59,528 bases of DNA from Rhodospirillales bacterium (GTDB taxonomy: Bacteria > Pseudomonadota > Alphaproteobacteria > Rhodospirillales > UBA2165): the NCBI GenBank assembly GCA_012960465.1, contig DUBF01000181.1, positions 8,445 to 67,972 of the forward strand. The letters run 5' to 3'. The stretch's first letter is position 1. The number at the start of each line of letters is the position of its first letter. Shown here in pieces: positions 18,893-30,087 of the stretch. Under the pieces are notes generated by a model, which was not told the origin of the DNA, did not search any database, and saw only the letters and a list, made by a program, of their open reading frames with translations. The position numbers and the translations under genes were made by a program.

Positions 18893-21268
18893 ATGACTAC
18901 CAAAAGAATGTTAATCGATGCCGCTCACCCGGAGGAAATTCGGGTCGCGGTGATGAACGGAAATACATTAGAAGAACTTGATGTAGAATCTCTAACACGA
19001 CTGCAGCTAAAGGGGAATGTCTATCTTGCAAAGGTCACCAGAGTTGAGCCTTCCCTTCAAGCAGCATTTGTAGATTATGGTGGAAACCGACATGGTTTCC
19101 TAGCATTTAGCGAAATCCATCCCGATTATTATCAAATTCCTATCGCTGACCGTGATGAGCTTTTAGCGGAGGAAAGTGCGGTATCTGAAAGTGATGAATT
19201 AGATGATGACATTGAAGATGCCGATAATTTTGAGCAAAATAACAACGGCAAAGGCGTTGAAACTATAGGCGGTGACGATATTGATGAAGTGAGTGTCCAC
19301 CGCAATTTTTTCCCAGCAAAGCGTTACAAGATCCAAGAAGTAATCAAACGTCGTCAAATTCTGCTCATACAGGTCGCTAAAGAAGAGCGGGGTAATAAAG
19401 GTGCGGCATTAACAACTTATATTTCATTGGCGGGCCGCTACTGCGTGCTCATGCCAAATACTGGTAAAGGCGGCGGTATATCGCGAAAAATTTCTAATGG
19501 GAGTGATCGTAAGCGTCTTAAAAAAATTATTTCTGAATTTAATTTTCCACAAGGGATGGCTGTAATTGTAAGAACTGCTGGTGCTGATCGCAGTAAAGCT
19601 GAAATTAAACGTGATTATGAATATCTAATTAAACTATGGTCCAGAATCCGTGACTTTACTTTAAAATCGACCGCTCCAGCCTTAATCCATGAAGAGGGCA
19701 GCATTATCAAACGCGCTGTACGCGACCACTACAGCGGAGATATTGAAGAAGTCATTGTCGAAGGTGAAGATGGCTATCGCCAGGCAAAAGATCTCATGAA
19801 AATGCTAGTGCCAAGCCATGCAAAAAAAGTGCAGCCTTATAAAAATTTAGTCACCTCCCTCTTTAATAAATATCAAATCGAAAACCAACTAGATACGATG
19901 AATAGCCGTCAAGTACAGCTAAAATCGGGCGGCTATATCGTAATTGATATAACTGAGGCTTTAGTCGCAGTGGATGTCAATTCAGGACGCGCAACACGGG
20001 GACGTAACATCGAGGAAACAGCGGTTAAAACCAATATTGAGGCTGCGGCAGAAGTTGCCCGGCAAGTGCGTTTAAGGGATTTAGCCGGTCTTGTCGTTAT
20101 CGACTTTATAGATATGGAAAACCACCGCAATCAAATTGTCGTTGAACGCAAACTCAAAGAATCAATGCGCAATGACCGTGCTCGAATTCAAATCGGACGT
20201 ATTTCTCCATTCGGCCTACTTGAATTATCACGCCAACGTTTACGCCCAAGTATTACAGAAACAATGACAGAGGTTTGCCCACATTGTGGAGGATCAGGCA
20301 ATCGACGTTCTATCGAATCAACGGCGTTGCATGTATTGCGTGGAATAGAAGAAGAGGGTGTTCGTCAACGGGTAAAAAAGATGGAGGTCTTCGTTCACTC
20401 ACAAGTAGCGCTTTATGTTCTCAATCAGAAACGAGAGGCAATCGCTGACTTTGAACAAAGATTTGATGTCAAAGTTATTATTCTTGAGGATGATAATCTA
20501 ATCCCACCAGACTTTAGTATAAATCGTAATATTACCGATAAATCCCTGCAGGCAGGCTCTAAATTTCGGAACAAATCTAAGCCCTCCGACAATCGATCAA
20601 ATCGCCCTAAACCAAACGAAAATAATGGCATTTCTGGGGAGCAAAAAAACGCAAAGCGTCGTCAAAAACCTCGAAAGAAAACTGATACTGACGAGGCTCA
20701 GGTCACGGAGGCAAAAACAGAAATAGCCGAGACTAAAACTGGAACTGAAGCTGGTAGAACAGAAAAAGCAGTACGCCGTCGAAGAGGCCGCAGGGGCGGC
20801 CGCCGCCGAAATAATGCCCAGGACGAGTCAATAAACGAAACACAAATCACTGCCAAAACTGCCGAAGAGGTTAAAAATGACCCTGAAACGCCTCTGGGCT
20901 CAGATTTACCTCAGATAAAAGAAATACCGACTTCAGCCTCAACCGCAGATAAACCCGACAGCAATGAACAACCTAAAGATAAACCAAAACGCCGTCGTGT
21001 CCGGCGAAAAAAGGTAAGTTCAAAGGACAAAAAGAAATCGGAAGATACTGTAACCAACTCAGAAAAAAATAATTCAAAAGATGAAGTTGTTTCTGACCCA
21101 GAAGCTAAAACTAAGAACAATCAAAATACTGGATCAGTTAAACCAACAAAAACGAAAATTAAGACTGAGAACGTCTATAATCCAAAGGTAACAATCGTGG
21201 GAGAATCAGAAACTAACAAGCCGAGCGATGGACGAGGGGGCTGGTGGAATAAAATTACTGGGGGCTAG
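18893..21268 (+). CDS. rne: Ribonuclease E
   Basis: A 791-residue endoribonuclease central to mRNA decay and rRNA processing. The N-terminus MLIDAAHPEEIRVAV and the S1 domain segment GNVYLAKVTRVEPSLQAAFV are typical of alphaproteobacterial RNase E. Catalytic Asp residues lie in VAVDVNSG (about 361) and VVIDFIDM (about 404), and the zinc link is CPHCGGSG (about 462-465). Residues after about 550 are disordered, with basic RRRRGRRGGRRR-like patches and acidic stretches, the degradosome scaffold and RNA-binding part. An acidic insertion in the S1 domain region (about 90-125) is also typical. A GGAG lies 11 nt before the ATG. Confidence 0.94.
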   Translation: MTTKRMLIDAAHPEEIRVAVMNGNTLEELDVESLTRLQLKGNVYLAKVTRVEPSLQAAFVDYGGNRHGFLAFSEIHPDYYQIPIADRDELLAEESAVSESDELDDDIEDADNFEQNNNGKGVETIGGDDIDEVSVHRNFFPAKRYKIQEVIKRRQILLIQVAKEERGNKGAALTTYISLAGRYCVLMPNTGKGGGISRKISNGSDRKRLKKIISEFNFPQGMAVIVRTAGADRSKAEIKRDYEYLIKLWSRIRDFTLKSTAPALIHEEGSIIKRAVRDHYSGDIEEVIVEGEDGYRQAKDLMKMLVPSHAKKVQPYKNLVTSLFNKYQIENQLDTMNSRQVQLKSGGYIVIDITEALVAVDVNSGRATRGRNIEETAVKTNIEAAAEVARQVRLRDLAGLVVIDFIDMENHRNQIVVERKLKESMRNDRARIQIGRISPFGLLELSRQRLRPSITETMTEVCPHCGGSGNRRSIESTALHVLRGIEEEGVRQRVKKMEVFVHSQVALYVLNQKREAIADFEQRFDVKVIILEDDNLIPPDFSINRNITDKSLQAGSKFRNKSKPSDNRSNRPKPNENNGISGEQKNAKRRQKPRKKTDTDEAQVTEAKTEIAETKTGTEAGRTEKAVRRRRGRRGGRRRNNAQDESINETQITAKTAEEVKNDPETPLGSDLPQIKEIPTSASTADKPDSNEQPKDKPKRRRVRRKKVSSKDKKKSEDTVTNSEKNNSKDEVVSDPEAKTKNNQNTGSVKPTKTKIKTENVYNPKVTIVGESETNKPSDGRGGWWNKITGG

Positions 21269-22419
21269 GGGTTAAAAAATAATTCTCGTAGCCTGCTCGA
21301 AGCTTCAACCATAACAGCTGTTTCACCAGCATAAGAGAATCGCACAAAATTTTTACCATACTGGGTATCAAAGTCGATCCCGGGGGTGATTGCTACGCCA
21401 GCTTCTTCTAATATTCTTGCACAAAAGGTCTCACTATTACTGGTAAGTGACGAAACATCAGCATAAAGATAAAATGCACCATCTGATGGTGCTAGTTTCT
21501 CGAACCCAGCTTTTGGCAATTCTGTTAATAAAATACTGCGATTTCGCGCATAGCGTTCTACATTCGAATCCAACTCGTCAAAGCAATCAAAGGCTGATAC
21601 TGCTGCCAGTTGCGACAACGTTGGTGGTGAAATAAATAAATTTTGCGCTAAGCACTCTATTGTTCTAATTAAATTATCTGGTACAACCATCCAACCTAAT
21701 CGCCAACCTGTCATCGAAAAATATTTAGAGAAACTATTAACGATAACAGCATCTTCACTGTAATGCAGAGCCGAACTTGCTTTACGCTGAAAAGTAATCC
21801 CGTGATAAATCTCATCAGAGATTAAACGAACTTTCTGGGCGCTACACCAACTGCAGATTTCACTCAGCGACGCAACAGATAACATGCTACCTGTTGGATT
21901 AGAGGGGCTAGCGATGATTAGTCCGTCGAGAGAAACGTCTAAATTGCTTAAAATCTCCACGCTTGGTTGAAAAGCTGTATCCTCGTTAACCGATACTTCA
22001 ATTACTTCAACACCTACCGTCCGTAAAATATTCTTATACGCCGGATAACCGGGACTAGTAATACCTACTTTATCTCCAGGCTCAAATACAGCTAAGAAAC
22101 CAAGTATAAATGCACCCGAAGAGCCTGTGGTAACAATAATTCGTTCGCTCGGGATCCTAAGATTATAGTAAGCTTTATAATGATCTGATAAACGCTGTCT
22201 TAATAACGGAATCCCAAGGGCATCTGTGTAGCCTAATAACTCTTCATCCAAACCCAATTTTGCGGCTTCAATGACAGATTTAGGTGCTGGCGTGCTAGGC
22301 TGACCAACTTCTAAATGCAGAACATCTTTACCAGATGCCTCGCGCGCGTTCGCCGACCGCATTACATCCATGACAATGAAAGGCGATATATCACTCCGGC
22401 TGGCAATTTTTAAAACCAT
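21265..22419 (-). CDS. Class I aminotransferase (aspartate aminotransferase family)
   Basis: A 384-residue fold-type I PLP aminotransferase. The substrate and cofactor region has TGSSGAFILGF, the cofactor Asn and Asp regions are ASPSNPTGS and LISDEIYHG, the PLP lysine is in NSFSKYFSMTGWRLGW, and an arginine near the C-terminus is in FVRFSYAG. The specific amino acid cannot be told; such genes are often annotated as aspartate, aromatic or alanine aminotransferases. Its stop shares a CTAG with the rne stop, and it starts 2 nt after the ggt stop, so it is cotranscribed with ggt. Confidence 0.85.
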   Translation of the reverse strand: MVLKIASRSDISPFIVMDVMRSANAREASGKDVLHLEVGQPSTPAPKSVIEAAKLGLDEELLGYTDALGIPLLRQRLSDHYKAYYNLRIPSERIIVTTGSSGAFILGFLAVFEPGDKVGITSPGYPAYKNILRTVGVEVIEVSVNEDTAFQPSVEILSNLDVSLDGLIIASPSNPTGSMLSVASLSEICSWCSAQKVRLISDEIYHGITFQRKASSALHYSEDAVIVNSFSKYFSMTGWRLGWMVVPDNLIRTIECLAQNLFISPPTLSQLAAVSAFDCFDELDSNVERYARNRSILLTELPKAGFEKLAPSDGAFYLYADVSSLTSNSETFCARILEEAGVAITPGIDFDTQYGKNFVRFSYAGETAVMVEASSRLRELFFNP

Positions 22420-22421
22420 TA

Positions 22422-24053
22422 TTATTCGCTCGCGTTAGTTGCCAACCCATCACCACGTGGATCAGATTTTATTGAGCAAGTTTCCGGACTTCTAGGCAAA
22501 CCGCCTGAACAATAGACAGCATTAACAAAACCAAGAACTGGTGTTGCCGCTACATTATGTCCACGTTGTATGAGAAAAGACTTTGTTTTTTGAGCCAAAT
22601 GTGGTTCGTAAAAAGTAATATCTGGCATAGCACTATGATGGACGCGTGGTGCAGAAATTGCTTGGCTAAGTTTCTTATCACCTATCATTGCGCGAGCGAT
22701 CACGTTAATCAAAGCCGTCGGAGCAGATATACCACCAGATGCTGCACCCACAAAAAATAGGTTATTCGTATGTTTGTTACGGACAATAATGGGGCTTAAT
22801 GCAGCCGGCCCTTTAGCATGGTCGCTAGGCGCTGCAGCAAGCATGATACCAGTGCCTTTGGCCATTCGACCTGTGCCGAAGTTATTATTCATTGTTAATG
22901 AGCAAGCCACAGCTGAGCCATCACGATCAACAACAACAAAGCTTGTAGTAGGAGAATTTTCAGATCCCTTTTTCGGGCTTAGTTTAAACTCATTTAACGA
23001 TAAGTGGTGATTTGCTCGATAGTTACTTATTAATTTTCCCAAGTGTGCATTAGAAATCAGTTCCTTGGGAAAATTAGCAACTGAAAAATCATCTCTCAAC
23101 CGACGCTCACGGTCAGCAAATGAACGAAGAGCCGTTTCGGCTAAAATATGGTATTTTCCACCCTCCGACGCGTCGTCAAACAAATCATTCATTTCCAACA
23201 TACCAAACATTTGAGCCAAAAGCAGGCCGCCAGAAGCTGGCGGTAGCATAAAATTAATTTCATGAAAACCAAATTCTCTAGAAAGCACTTCTTTCCATTT
23301 TGGTTTAAATGCAATTAGATCATTCAGAGATAGAGATCCACCAACTGCCTGGACACCTTTAATAAATCGACGAGAAAATTTTCCCCTATAAAATTCAGCA
23401 GGGCCCCTTCTGCGTATGTTAGAAAGAACCCCCGCCAAATTAATTTGACGTATAAAGGTACCTTCAGAAATTAAATCTCCATCCGCCTTCAAAAATACTC
23501 CACGACTTTCAGGATCAGCAATAAGGGCAGCGGCGACTGGTTCCAAATCATTAATTAAAGTGCGCGACACCTGAGTGCCAAGGCGCGCTAATTTTTCTCC
23601 AATAACTACTAAACTTTCCCATTGAAAACGACCAAATCGATTATGAAGTGCAAAAATACCAAGCGGATTACCTGGGACAGCGCTAGGCCGTGACGCACTT
23701 GCCGGAATACTAGCAGGTACTCTGCTTAGAAAATCTAAAGCCATAATTTTCTTTGTCTTGTGGTCGAACACCATGCAAACACCGCCACCACCAAGACTGG
23801 CTCTGGAGGGTAACGTGACAGCTAGTGTAAAATAAACCGCGGTAGCAGCATCTGCCGCACTACCACCTGCCGATAAAATTTTCTGACCCTCTAACGCGGC
23901 TCTCGGTTCATCAGCAGCAACACCGCCTATAAATCCTTTAATGTATCCCTCCTTGCCGAGTTCAAGAGGTGCGCTAGGGAGACATCCCATCAAAAAAAAA
24001 TTGAGGCAAATTATTGTCCCAAAATATCGTAAATTTCTATCTAGCTTGATCAT
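22422..24053 (-). CDS. ggt: Gamma-glutamyltransferase, lipoprotein type
   Basis: A 543-residue Ntn hydrolase precursor that cleaves gamma-glutamyl bonds such as in glutathione. The N-terminus has a lipoprotein signal with lipobox FLMGC (Cys about 24), so the protein should be anchored in the periplasm. The nucleophile Thr after autocleavage lies in NSPTTSFVVVDRDGS (about 370), and the oxyanion segment is GAASGGISAP. Length fits the family. The gene is divergent from an M48 protease with under 50 bp between the starts, and leads into the aminotransferase gene 2 nt downstream. Confidence 0.9.
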   Translation of the reverse strand: MIKLDRNLRYFGTIICLNFFLMGCLPSAPLELGKEGYIKGFIGGVAADEPRAALEGQKILSAGGSAADAATAVYFTLAVTLPSRASLGGGGVCMVFDHKTKKIMALDFLSRVPASIPASASRPSAVPGNPLGIFALHNRFGRFQWESLVVIGEKLARLGTQVSRTLINDLEPVAAALIADPESRGVFLKADGDLISEGTFIRQINLAGVLSNIRRRGPAEFYRGKFSRRFIKGVQAVGGSLSLNDLIAFKPKWKEVLSREFGFHEINFMLPPASGGLLLAQMFGMLEMNDLFDDASEGGKYHILAETALRSFADRERRLRDDFSVANFPKELISNAHLGKLISNYRANHHLSLNEFKLSPKKGSENSPTTSFVVVDRDGSAVACSLTMNNNFGTGRMAKGTGIMLAAAPSDHAKGPAALSPIIVRNKHTNNLFFVGAASGGISAPTALINVIARAMIGDKKLSQAISAPRVHHSAMPDITFYEPHLAQKTKSFLIQRGHNVAATPVLGFVNAVYCSGGLPRSPETCSIKSDPRGDGLATNASE

Positions 24054-24101
24054 TTAATCACCTGTGATTTGACGAGACCCCGCGTACAAACTAATTTGTA
24101 C

Positions 24102-25514
24102 ATGTCAACGAACAGGACTAATTCTACTATTCTAGAATTTACCGGAATTGAAAACTTGAAATATCGCATTTGTTTATACACTATTTTTATAATTACTTTT
24201 ATTATGGCCGGCCCCACTTTATTACCGTCACCACTGGAAGCAAAGAGGATTTCCATGATTCGGGATGCCGAGATTGAAAATACTATCCGAAACTATACAA
24301 AACCACTCCTTCTAGCCGCTGGCCTTGACCCTTTATCCATACGCATCCATATCGTTAAAGACAACACATTGAATGCTTTCGTTGCAGGAGGCCAGCAAAT
24401 ATTTATTAATAGCGGCCTTATATTAAGAAGCAAAAACGCCAACCAATTAATTGGTGTTTTAGCTCACGAAATTGGCCACATTTCAGGTGGCCATCTTATT
24501 AAAGGTGCAAAAGCAAGAAAAAATATTTCAGCAACTTCATTATTAAGCGTTCTACTAGGCGGAGCCGCTATAATTGCCGGACGCCCAGATGCCGCAGCCG
24601 CAGCCATTCAATTTGGCGCCAATGTAGGTATCAAGAATTATTTAAGTTTCAATAGAACTCAAGAATCAGCCGCCGATCAATCTGCGTTCAGGTTCTTGGA
24701 ACTAACACAACAATCGGCAACTGGACTGTTAGAATTCATGAAAGTATTAGAAGATCAGGAATTATTGAGTACCCGGAACCAAGACCCATACGTGAGGACA
24801 CATCCTTTAAATCGAAATCGAATAGAGTCAATACGTCAACATCTAAAGAAGTCCCGTTTTACTGGCAAACTATCATCAACAATAGACAGTACTTCTCATG
24901 CGCGTATCAAAGCAAAATTAGTTGGCTTTACACAAACATATTCACAAACATTGCGCGAATACCCCGAAAACAAAGAGTCTTTGCCGAGTATTTATGCACG
25001 ATCAATTGCTTATTACCGTATACCTAATGTTCAAAAGGCCATTAAGTTAATCGATAAGTTAATCTCTAAAATGCCCAACGACCCGTATTTTCATGAATTG
25101 AAAGGGCAAATTTATTTTGAGAATGGTAAAATTTCTCTTGCCTTAACTTCCTATCAAATGGCTACCGACCTAATACCGGATTCGGCTTTGTTACGAGCGC
25201 AGTTAGGTCGCGCACAAATTGCAAAGAACGAGCCAGATTTTCTCACAAAGGCGGTCAGTAATCTTTTATATTCTGTAGATAAAGATCCAAATCGCCCTAA
25301 CGTATGGCGCCAACTTGGGATAGCTTATGGCCGATTAGGTAAAAAAGGTGAGAGTTCACAAGCCCTCGCGGAGGAAGCTATTTTGTTAGGACGCAACAAA
25401 GAAGCAATTCACATTGCCGAACGAGCAAAAAAACAATCAAAAATTGGCACGACAAATTGGTTGCGTGCAGAGGATATCATAACAGCAGCTCGCGAAAATC
25501 TGAAAACAAAATAA
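24102..25514 (+). CDS. M48 family metalloprotease with TPR repeats (BepA/YfgC-like)
   Basis: A 470-residue periplasmic metalloprotease counted from ATG 24102; an upstream TTG at 24069 is less likely. Residues about 23-50 form a hydrophobic signal segment ending LPSPLEAKR. The zinc motif is HEIGH (about 122-126) in LAHEIGHISGGH, with the third ligand Glu in ESAADQSAF. The C-terminal 200 residues contain TPR-like helices (AKLVGF to the end). BepA-like proteins act in outer-membrane protein assembly and quality control. It is divergent from ggt. Confidence 0.87.
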   Translation: MSTNRTNSTILEFTGIENLKYRICLYTIFIITFIMAGPTLLPSPLEAKRISMIRDAEIENTIRNYTKPLLLAAGLDPLSIRIHIVKDNTLNAFVAGGQQIFINSGLILRSKNANQLIGVLAHEIGHISGGHLIKGAKARKNISATSLLSVLLGGAAIIAGRPDAAAAAIQFGANVGIKNYLSFNRTQESAADQSAFRFLELTQQSATGLLEFMKVLEDQELLSTRNQDPYVRTHPLNRNRIESIRQHLKKSRFTGKLSSTIDSTSHARIKAKLVGFTQTYSQTLREYPENKESLPSIYARSIAYYRIPNVQKAIKLIDKLISKMPNDPYFHELKGQIYFENGKISLALTSYQMATDLIPDSALLRAQLGRAQIAKNEPDFLTKAVSNLLYSVDKDPNRPNVWRQLGIAYGRLGKKGESSQALAEEAILLGRNKEAIHIAERAKKQSKIGTTNWLRAEDIITAARENLKTK

Positions 25515-25778
25515 CACAAAAGTAATTCGACGAACTAAGTATATAAAATTATTTCCAATTTAGTTATTATAACACATTATAAATACGAGACTATTAAGGG
25601 CCTTAAATCAAAACCTATTTAAAAAAAACCTTATCTAAACGATGGCGTAGCTTTTTCTATCGCTGTACTCTCCTATCGCAGGGATATAAAATAAATAATC
25701 TAGAATAAATCTGCGTGCAATGCCCCCACTCTTTCTTGTAAAAAATAATATTGCAATCAGAAACCCAAGGTAACTTTA

Positions 25779-26579
25779 ATGAAAATTCCGTTTTATAATC
25801 TAGCAATCTTTTTTTTATCGGTAACGCTTTTAGCCTCAATAAACTTGCCAAAAATTGCCCACACCCAAATAATTAATAACGAACTAAATAGTTCCTCGCT
25901 AAACGTTCAGCAGCGTAAAGAGGTAAAAGATATTATCAGAAAATATCTACAAAAATATCCAGATGTTATTATAGAATCCATCCAAAAGATGCGGAAGCAA
26001 CAAGAACATCAAGCCAAAGAGCGCAGTCTAAAAAACTTAATTATTTATAAAGAACTCATTTTAAATGATCCAACTTCGCCCATTGCTGGTAATCCAGAAG
26101 GTGATGTTACCGTAGTTGAATTTTTCGATTATAGTTGCGGTTACTGTAAGAGAATCTTTCCACACCTTAAAAGATTAATAAACGAGGATAAGAATATTCG
26201 TTTTGTTTTCAAAGAGCTGCCAATATTGTCACCTCAATCAGAACTTGCCGCCCGTGCGGCCTTAGCTGCCTGGCGCCAAGATAAAACGAAGTATATAGGG
26301 ATTCACAGTGAATTTATGAAGTTGAAAGGTCGGTTTTCTGAAGTACGCATTTTACGTATCGCAAAAAATAAAGGCCTTAATTTAGCTCAGCTCAAGAAAG
26401 ATATGGGTTCATTAGCCTTGGATAAGGCCATAGCGGGAAACCGTCAACTAGCACAAAAAATGAATATCACAGGAACTCCAGGGTTTATTATAGGAAATAA
26501 TATTATCCCCGGAGCCGTTGAACTTGAAACACTTAAAAAACTTATCGCGAAGGTTCGCAAAGCTAATGTTGCGGACTGA
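25779..26579 (+). CDS. DsbA-family thiol:disulfide oxidoreductase
   Basis: A 266-residue secreted thioredoxin-fold protein. The N-terminal signal is hydrophobic (about 8-24, [15 protein letters not shown]). A coiled-coil stretch rich in Lys/Gln (about 45-90) precedes the thioredoxin domain with active site CGYC (about 121-124) in [10 protein letters not shown] and the cis-proline in [12 protein letters not shown]. The CGYC motif with a helical N-terminal extension is typical of ScsC/BdbD/Com1-like DsbA relatives. It would form or isomerise disulfides in the periplasm. The preceding 264 nt hold only AT-rich sequence; AAGGTAAC precedes the ATG. Confidence 0.88.
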   Translation: MKIPFYNLAIFFLSVTLLASINLPKIAHTQIINNELNSSSLNVQQRKEVKDIIRKYLQKYPDVIIESIQKMRKQQEHQAKERSLKNLIIYKELILNDPTSPIAGNPEGDVTVVEFFDYSCGYCKRIFPHLKRLINEDKNIRFVFKELPILSPQSELAARAALAAWRQDKTKYIGIHSEFMKLKGRFSEVRILRIAKNKGLNLAQLKKDMGSLALDKAIAGNRQLAQKMNITGTPGFIIGNNIIPGAVELETLKKLIAKVRKANVAD

Positions 26580-26617
26580 ATGGAATATTAAATATAACCC
26601 ACGTTAGGTATAAAAGA

Positions 26618-27742
26618 TTGAAAATACTATCAATTTTCGGAACGCGCCCAGAAGCGATAAAAATGGCTCCGGTCATCAAAGCACTTGAAGCTGAAAAAAC
26701 CATTGAGTCGAAAGTTTGTGTTACGGCTCAGCATAGAGAAATGCTCGATCAAGTTCTAAACCTATTTTCCATCCAGCCAACCTATGACCTAAATATTATG
26801 ACTAGCAATCAAGAATTAACGGATGTTACCACTGCCGTTCTGCAAGGCTTAGATCGAATTTTAAAAGAATGTCAACCCGATAGAATATTAGTCCACGGGG
26901 ACACAACGACAAGTTTTACTGCTGCACTTTCTGGTTTTTATCAGAAAATACCAGTTGGTCATGTTGAAGCTGGCCTTCGCACGGGTAACATTTATGCGCC
27001 TTGGCCAGAAGAAATGAACCGTCGACTAACTGATACAATCTGTGATCTACATTTTGCCCCTACACAATCTTCTAAACAAAATCTCATTAAGTCTGGAGCT
27101 AAGAAATCTAATATTTTTGTGACTGGCAACACAGTAATTGATGCGTTATTAAGCATTTGCGAGCGATTAGAAACTGAACCTCATATTCTAGAACAGGCTC
27201 GAAAAAATTCACCACCATTAGATAACACCAAGAAGTTAATTCTTGTGACAGGACACCGCAGAGAAAATTTTGGAGGCGGGTTTGAACAAATTTGTATGGC
27301 CTTGGCAAAACTCGCAACTAGAGAAGATGTCCAAATTATATATCCAGTACACCTAAATCCAAATGTTCAAGAGCCTGTTAATCGAATTTTAAACCATAAT
27401 AGAAATATTCAACTCATAACACCGCTTGAATACCTGCCTTTTGTTTACCTGATGAAAAAAGCTCACTTTATAATTACTGATTCCGGTGGTATTCAAGAAG
27501 AAGCCCCTTCGCTTGGTAAACCAGTTTTGGTAATGCGTGAATTGACTGAACGACCAGAGGCAGTTGATGCGGGAACCGTTAAACTTGTTGGCACTAACCA
27601 AAGTAAAATAGTAGAAGAGGCGACGCATTTACTCGACGATAAAAAATTCTACGCCACCAAGTCCCAAACGCATAATCCATATGGGACTGGCAATGCAAGT
27701 AAGATAATTGTTACGGAGCTTCTTCGTGCACTCAAAAACTAA
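26618..27742 (+). CDS. wecB: UDP-N-acetylglucosamine 2-epimerase
   Basis: A 374-residue non-hydrolysing epimerase that makes UDP-ManNAc. It starts [18 protein letters not shown] and contains [27 protein letters not shown] and TDSGGIQEE, all hallmarks of the family. The start codon is TTG, as no ATG precedes the conserved N-terminus. It begins 39 nt after the DsbA-like gene and overlaps the start of wecC, so they form one transcription unit for nucleotide-sugar synthesis. Confidence 0.94.
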   Translation: MKILSIFGTRPEAIKMAPVIKALEAEKTIESKVCVTAQHREMLDQVLNLFSIQPTYDLNIMTSNQELTDVTTAVLQGLDRILKECQPDRILVHGDTTTSFTAALSGFYQKIPVGHVEAGLRTGNIYAPWPEEMNRRLTDTICDLHFAPTQSSKQNLIKSGAKKSNIFVTGNTVIDALLSICERLETEPHILEQARKNSPPLDNTKKLILVTGHRRENFGGGFEQICMALAKLATREDVQIIYPVHLNPNVQEPVNRILNHNRNIQLITPLEYLPFVYLMKKAHFIITDSGGIQEEAPSLGKPVLVMRELTERPEAVDAGTVKLVGTNQSKIVEEATHLLDDKKFYATKSQTHNPYGTGNASKIIVTELLRALKN

Positions 27743-29036
27743 GATTAACATTAAAAAAGTTTGTGTTATCGGACTAGGCTATGTGGGATTACCCACCGCG
27801 GCTATCATTGCAAACCAAGGTATTACAGTTTGTGGCGTCGACGTTAATAAAAGAACTGTTGAAACTATCAACAAAGGAAAAATCCATATTGTTGAACCAG
27901 ATCTAGATATTATGGTTCAAAGTACGGTTGCCGCAGGAAATCTTTATGCGACCACTTCAATAGAGCCTGCAGATGCATTCATTATTGCCGTTCCTACACC
28001 TTTTAAAGGAAAAAATGAGCCTGATCTCAAATACTTGGAACAAGCTGTTCAAGCATTAGCCCCCAACTTAAACCAAGGCAATCTTATAATCCTAGAATCG
28101 ACATCTCCGGTTGGGACAACAAAAAAAATTGCCCGCTGGCTATCAGATGCGAGACCCGACCTAAAATTTCCCATATTTGGGAAAGATTTAAAGTCCGAAA
28201 AGCACAATATTTACATTGCACATTCTCCCGAACGGGTTTTGCCGGGGCGAATTTTAGTCGAATTAATTAACAATGATCGCGTCATTGGTGGACTTTCGCA
28301 GGCTTGTAGCGAGCAAACCAAAGATCTCTATTCCCTTTTTATTAAAGGCAAATGCCATTTAACAGATGCTGATACGGCAGAATTAGTCAAACTTGCAGAG
28401 AATGCTTATCGCGATACCAATATTGCTTTTGCTAACGAAATGTCGCTAGTTTGCAATAAACTGAATATTGATATTTGGGACATGATAGATCTTGCCAACC
28501 TTCATCCACGAGTAAACATATTAAAACCAGGACCAGGCGTTGGGGGCCATTGTATTGCTGTAGACCCGTGGTTCATAGTACATTCCGCACCGGAACAAAC
28601 TCCGCTGATCCAAACAACTCGCCAAGTTAATAATAGCAAGCCAGATTGGGTGGTTAAACAAGCCCTTACAGTGACAAAACCCTCATCTACGATTGCTTGC
28701 TTAGGTTTAAGTTATAAATCAGACATTGATGATTTGAGAGAGAGCCCTGCAATAAGAATTGTTAAAGAATTAGCTGCCAGACACCTTGGTCCGATTATTG
28801 TAGTTGAACCAAATATCCTCGAACTGCCGTCTGATTTACGAGACCTAGAGAATATAAAATATGGTCTCTACGAACAAGCCATCCAGCAATCTGAAACTGT
28901 AATTGTTTTAACGGACCACAAAGAATTTAAAAACGCCGATCAGTCAAGATTGGTAAATAAAGAAGTGATAGATACACGTGGCATATGGCGTAGCAGTAAA
29001 GAACCAATTATAACTGGGATCCTAAATAATGGCTGA
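27726..29036 (+). CDS. wecC: UDP-N-acetyl-D-mannosamine dehydrogenase
   Basis: A nucleotide-sugar dehydrogenase that oxidises UDP-ManNAc to UDP-ManNAcA with two NAD+. The Rossmann motif is [12 protein letters not shown], the active cysteine is in [15 protein letters not shown], and the C-terminal segment is [15 protein letters not shown]. The start chosen is GTG 27726, 7 nt after GGAG at 27715-27718; a longer frame begins at TTG 27708. The result is 436 residues. It overlaps wecB by 17 nt and gmd by 8 nt. UDP-Glc and UDP-GalNAc dehydrogenases are relatives, but the adjacent wecB favours ManNAc. Confidence 0.92.
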   Translation: MHSKTKINIKKVCVIGLGYVGLPTAAIIANQGITVCGVDVNKRTVETINKGKIHIVEPDLDIMVQSTVAAGNLYATTSIEPADAFIIAVPTPFKGKNEPDLKYLEQAVQALAPNLNQGNLIILESTSPVGTTKKIARWLSDARPDLKFPIFGKDLKSEKHNIYIAHSPERVLPGRILVELINNDRVIGGLSQACSEQTKDLYSLFIKGKCHLTDADTAELVKLAENAYRDTNIAFANEMSLVCNKLNIDIWDMIDLANLHPRVNILKPGPGVGGHCIAVDPWFIVHSAPEQTPLIQTTRQVNNSKPDWVVKQALTVTKPSSTIACLGLSYKSDIDDLRESPAIRIVKELAARHLGPIIVVEPNILELPSDLRDLENIKYGLYEQAIQQSETVIVLTDHKEFKNADQSRLVNKEVIDTRGIWRSSKEPIITGILNNG

Positions 29037-30087
29037 GAAAACAGCACTAATAACTGGTATAACAGGTCAAGATGGCGCCTATCTTGCTGAATTTCTATTA
29101 AGAAAAGGCTATGAAGTCCACGGCATAAAACGCCGATCATCTTCATTTAACACCGGCCGTGTTAACCATCTTTATACCGACCCACATATTGAAAATAAGA
29201 AATTTTCAATGCATTTTGGCGATATAACTGATGCTACTAATTTAATCCGCTCAATACAAAAAACCCAACCAGATGAAATATATAATTTAGCTGCCCAAAG
29301 CCATGTTCAGGTAAGTTTTGAAATGGCTGAATATACTGCAAACGCAGATGCCTTAGGCCCGTTGCGTATTCTTGAAGCTATTCAAATATTAGGCTTAGAA
29401 AAAACCACACGGTTTTATCAAGCATCAACATCAGAACTCTTCGGAAAAGTTTCCGAAATACCACAAACTGAGAATACACCTTTTCACCCCCAAAGTCCTT
29501 ATGCAATCGCCAAGCTTTATGGTTATTGGATTACGGTAAACTATCGAGAGGCATATGGCATACACGCTTCCAATGGTATTTTATTCAACCATGAGAGCCC
29601 CATCCGGGGTGAAACATTTGTCACCCGTAAAGTCACGAGGGCCGTGGCTGCTATTGAGCTTGGAATAGAAGAAAAAATGTTTTTAGGAAACATAGATGCG
29701 GTGCGTGACTGGGGCCACGCTAAGGATTTTGTTGATGGTATGTGGCGCATGTTACAACAAGATCAACCCGGCGATTATATCCTTGCAACTGGGGAACAAC
29801 ATTCTGTTCGCGAATTTGTAGAGTTATCATTTTCCGTAATTGGGGTAAAAATTTCTTGGAACGGTAATGGGATAGAAGAACAAGGGATAGATGAGAAAAC
29901 TGGTAAAGTCCTAGTCGAGATTGACCCTCGTTATTTCAGACCGACTGAAACAGATTTGTTATTAGGTGATCCAACTAAAGCTCACAAAATACTTGGCTGG
30001 CAACACACAACATCATTTAACCAATTAGTTCACGAAATGGTGAAAAGTGATCTCGAATTATTGAAAGCTAAAATTGATGGCCAATGA
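29029..30087 (+). CDS. gmd: GDP-mannose 4,6-dehydratase
   Basis: A 352-residue short-chain dehydrogenase-like enzyme that converts GDP-mannose to GDP-4-keto-6-deoxymannose. The cofactor motif is [14 protein letters not shown], followed by the Gmd-specific [11 protein letters not shown]; catalytic residues are in STSELFGKV and [10 protein letters not shown], and [14 protein letters not shown] binds the nucleotide. An Ile replaces the first of the usual two Arg in SPRRGETF, a minor change. It overlaps wecC and fcl, so it belongs to the same operon. Confidence 0.95.
   Translation: MAEKTALITGITGQDGAYLAEFLLRKGYEVHGIKRRSSSFNTGRVNHLYTDPHIENKKFSMHFGDITDATNLIRSIQKTQPDEIYNLAAQSHVQVSFEMAEYTANADALGPLRILEAIQILGLEKTTRFYQASTSELFGKVSEIPQTENTPFHPQSPYAIAKLYGYWITVNYREAYGIHASNGILFNHESPIRGETFVTRKVTRAVAAIELGIEEKMFLGNIDAVRDWGHAKDFVDGMWRMLQQDQPGDYILATGEQHSVREFVELSFSVIGVKISWNGNGIEEQGIDEKTGKVLVEIDPRYFRPTETDLLLGDPTKAHKILGWQHTTSFNQLVHEMVKSDLELLKAKIDGQ

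Noticed and set aside
18700-18981. Open frame of 93 codons upstream of and overlapping rne
   Set aside because: No recognisable family, poor start context, and it overlaps the firm rne start by 89 nt; more likely part of the rne leader.
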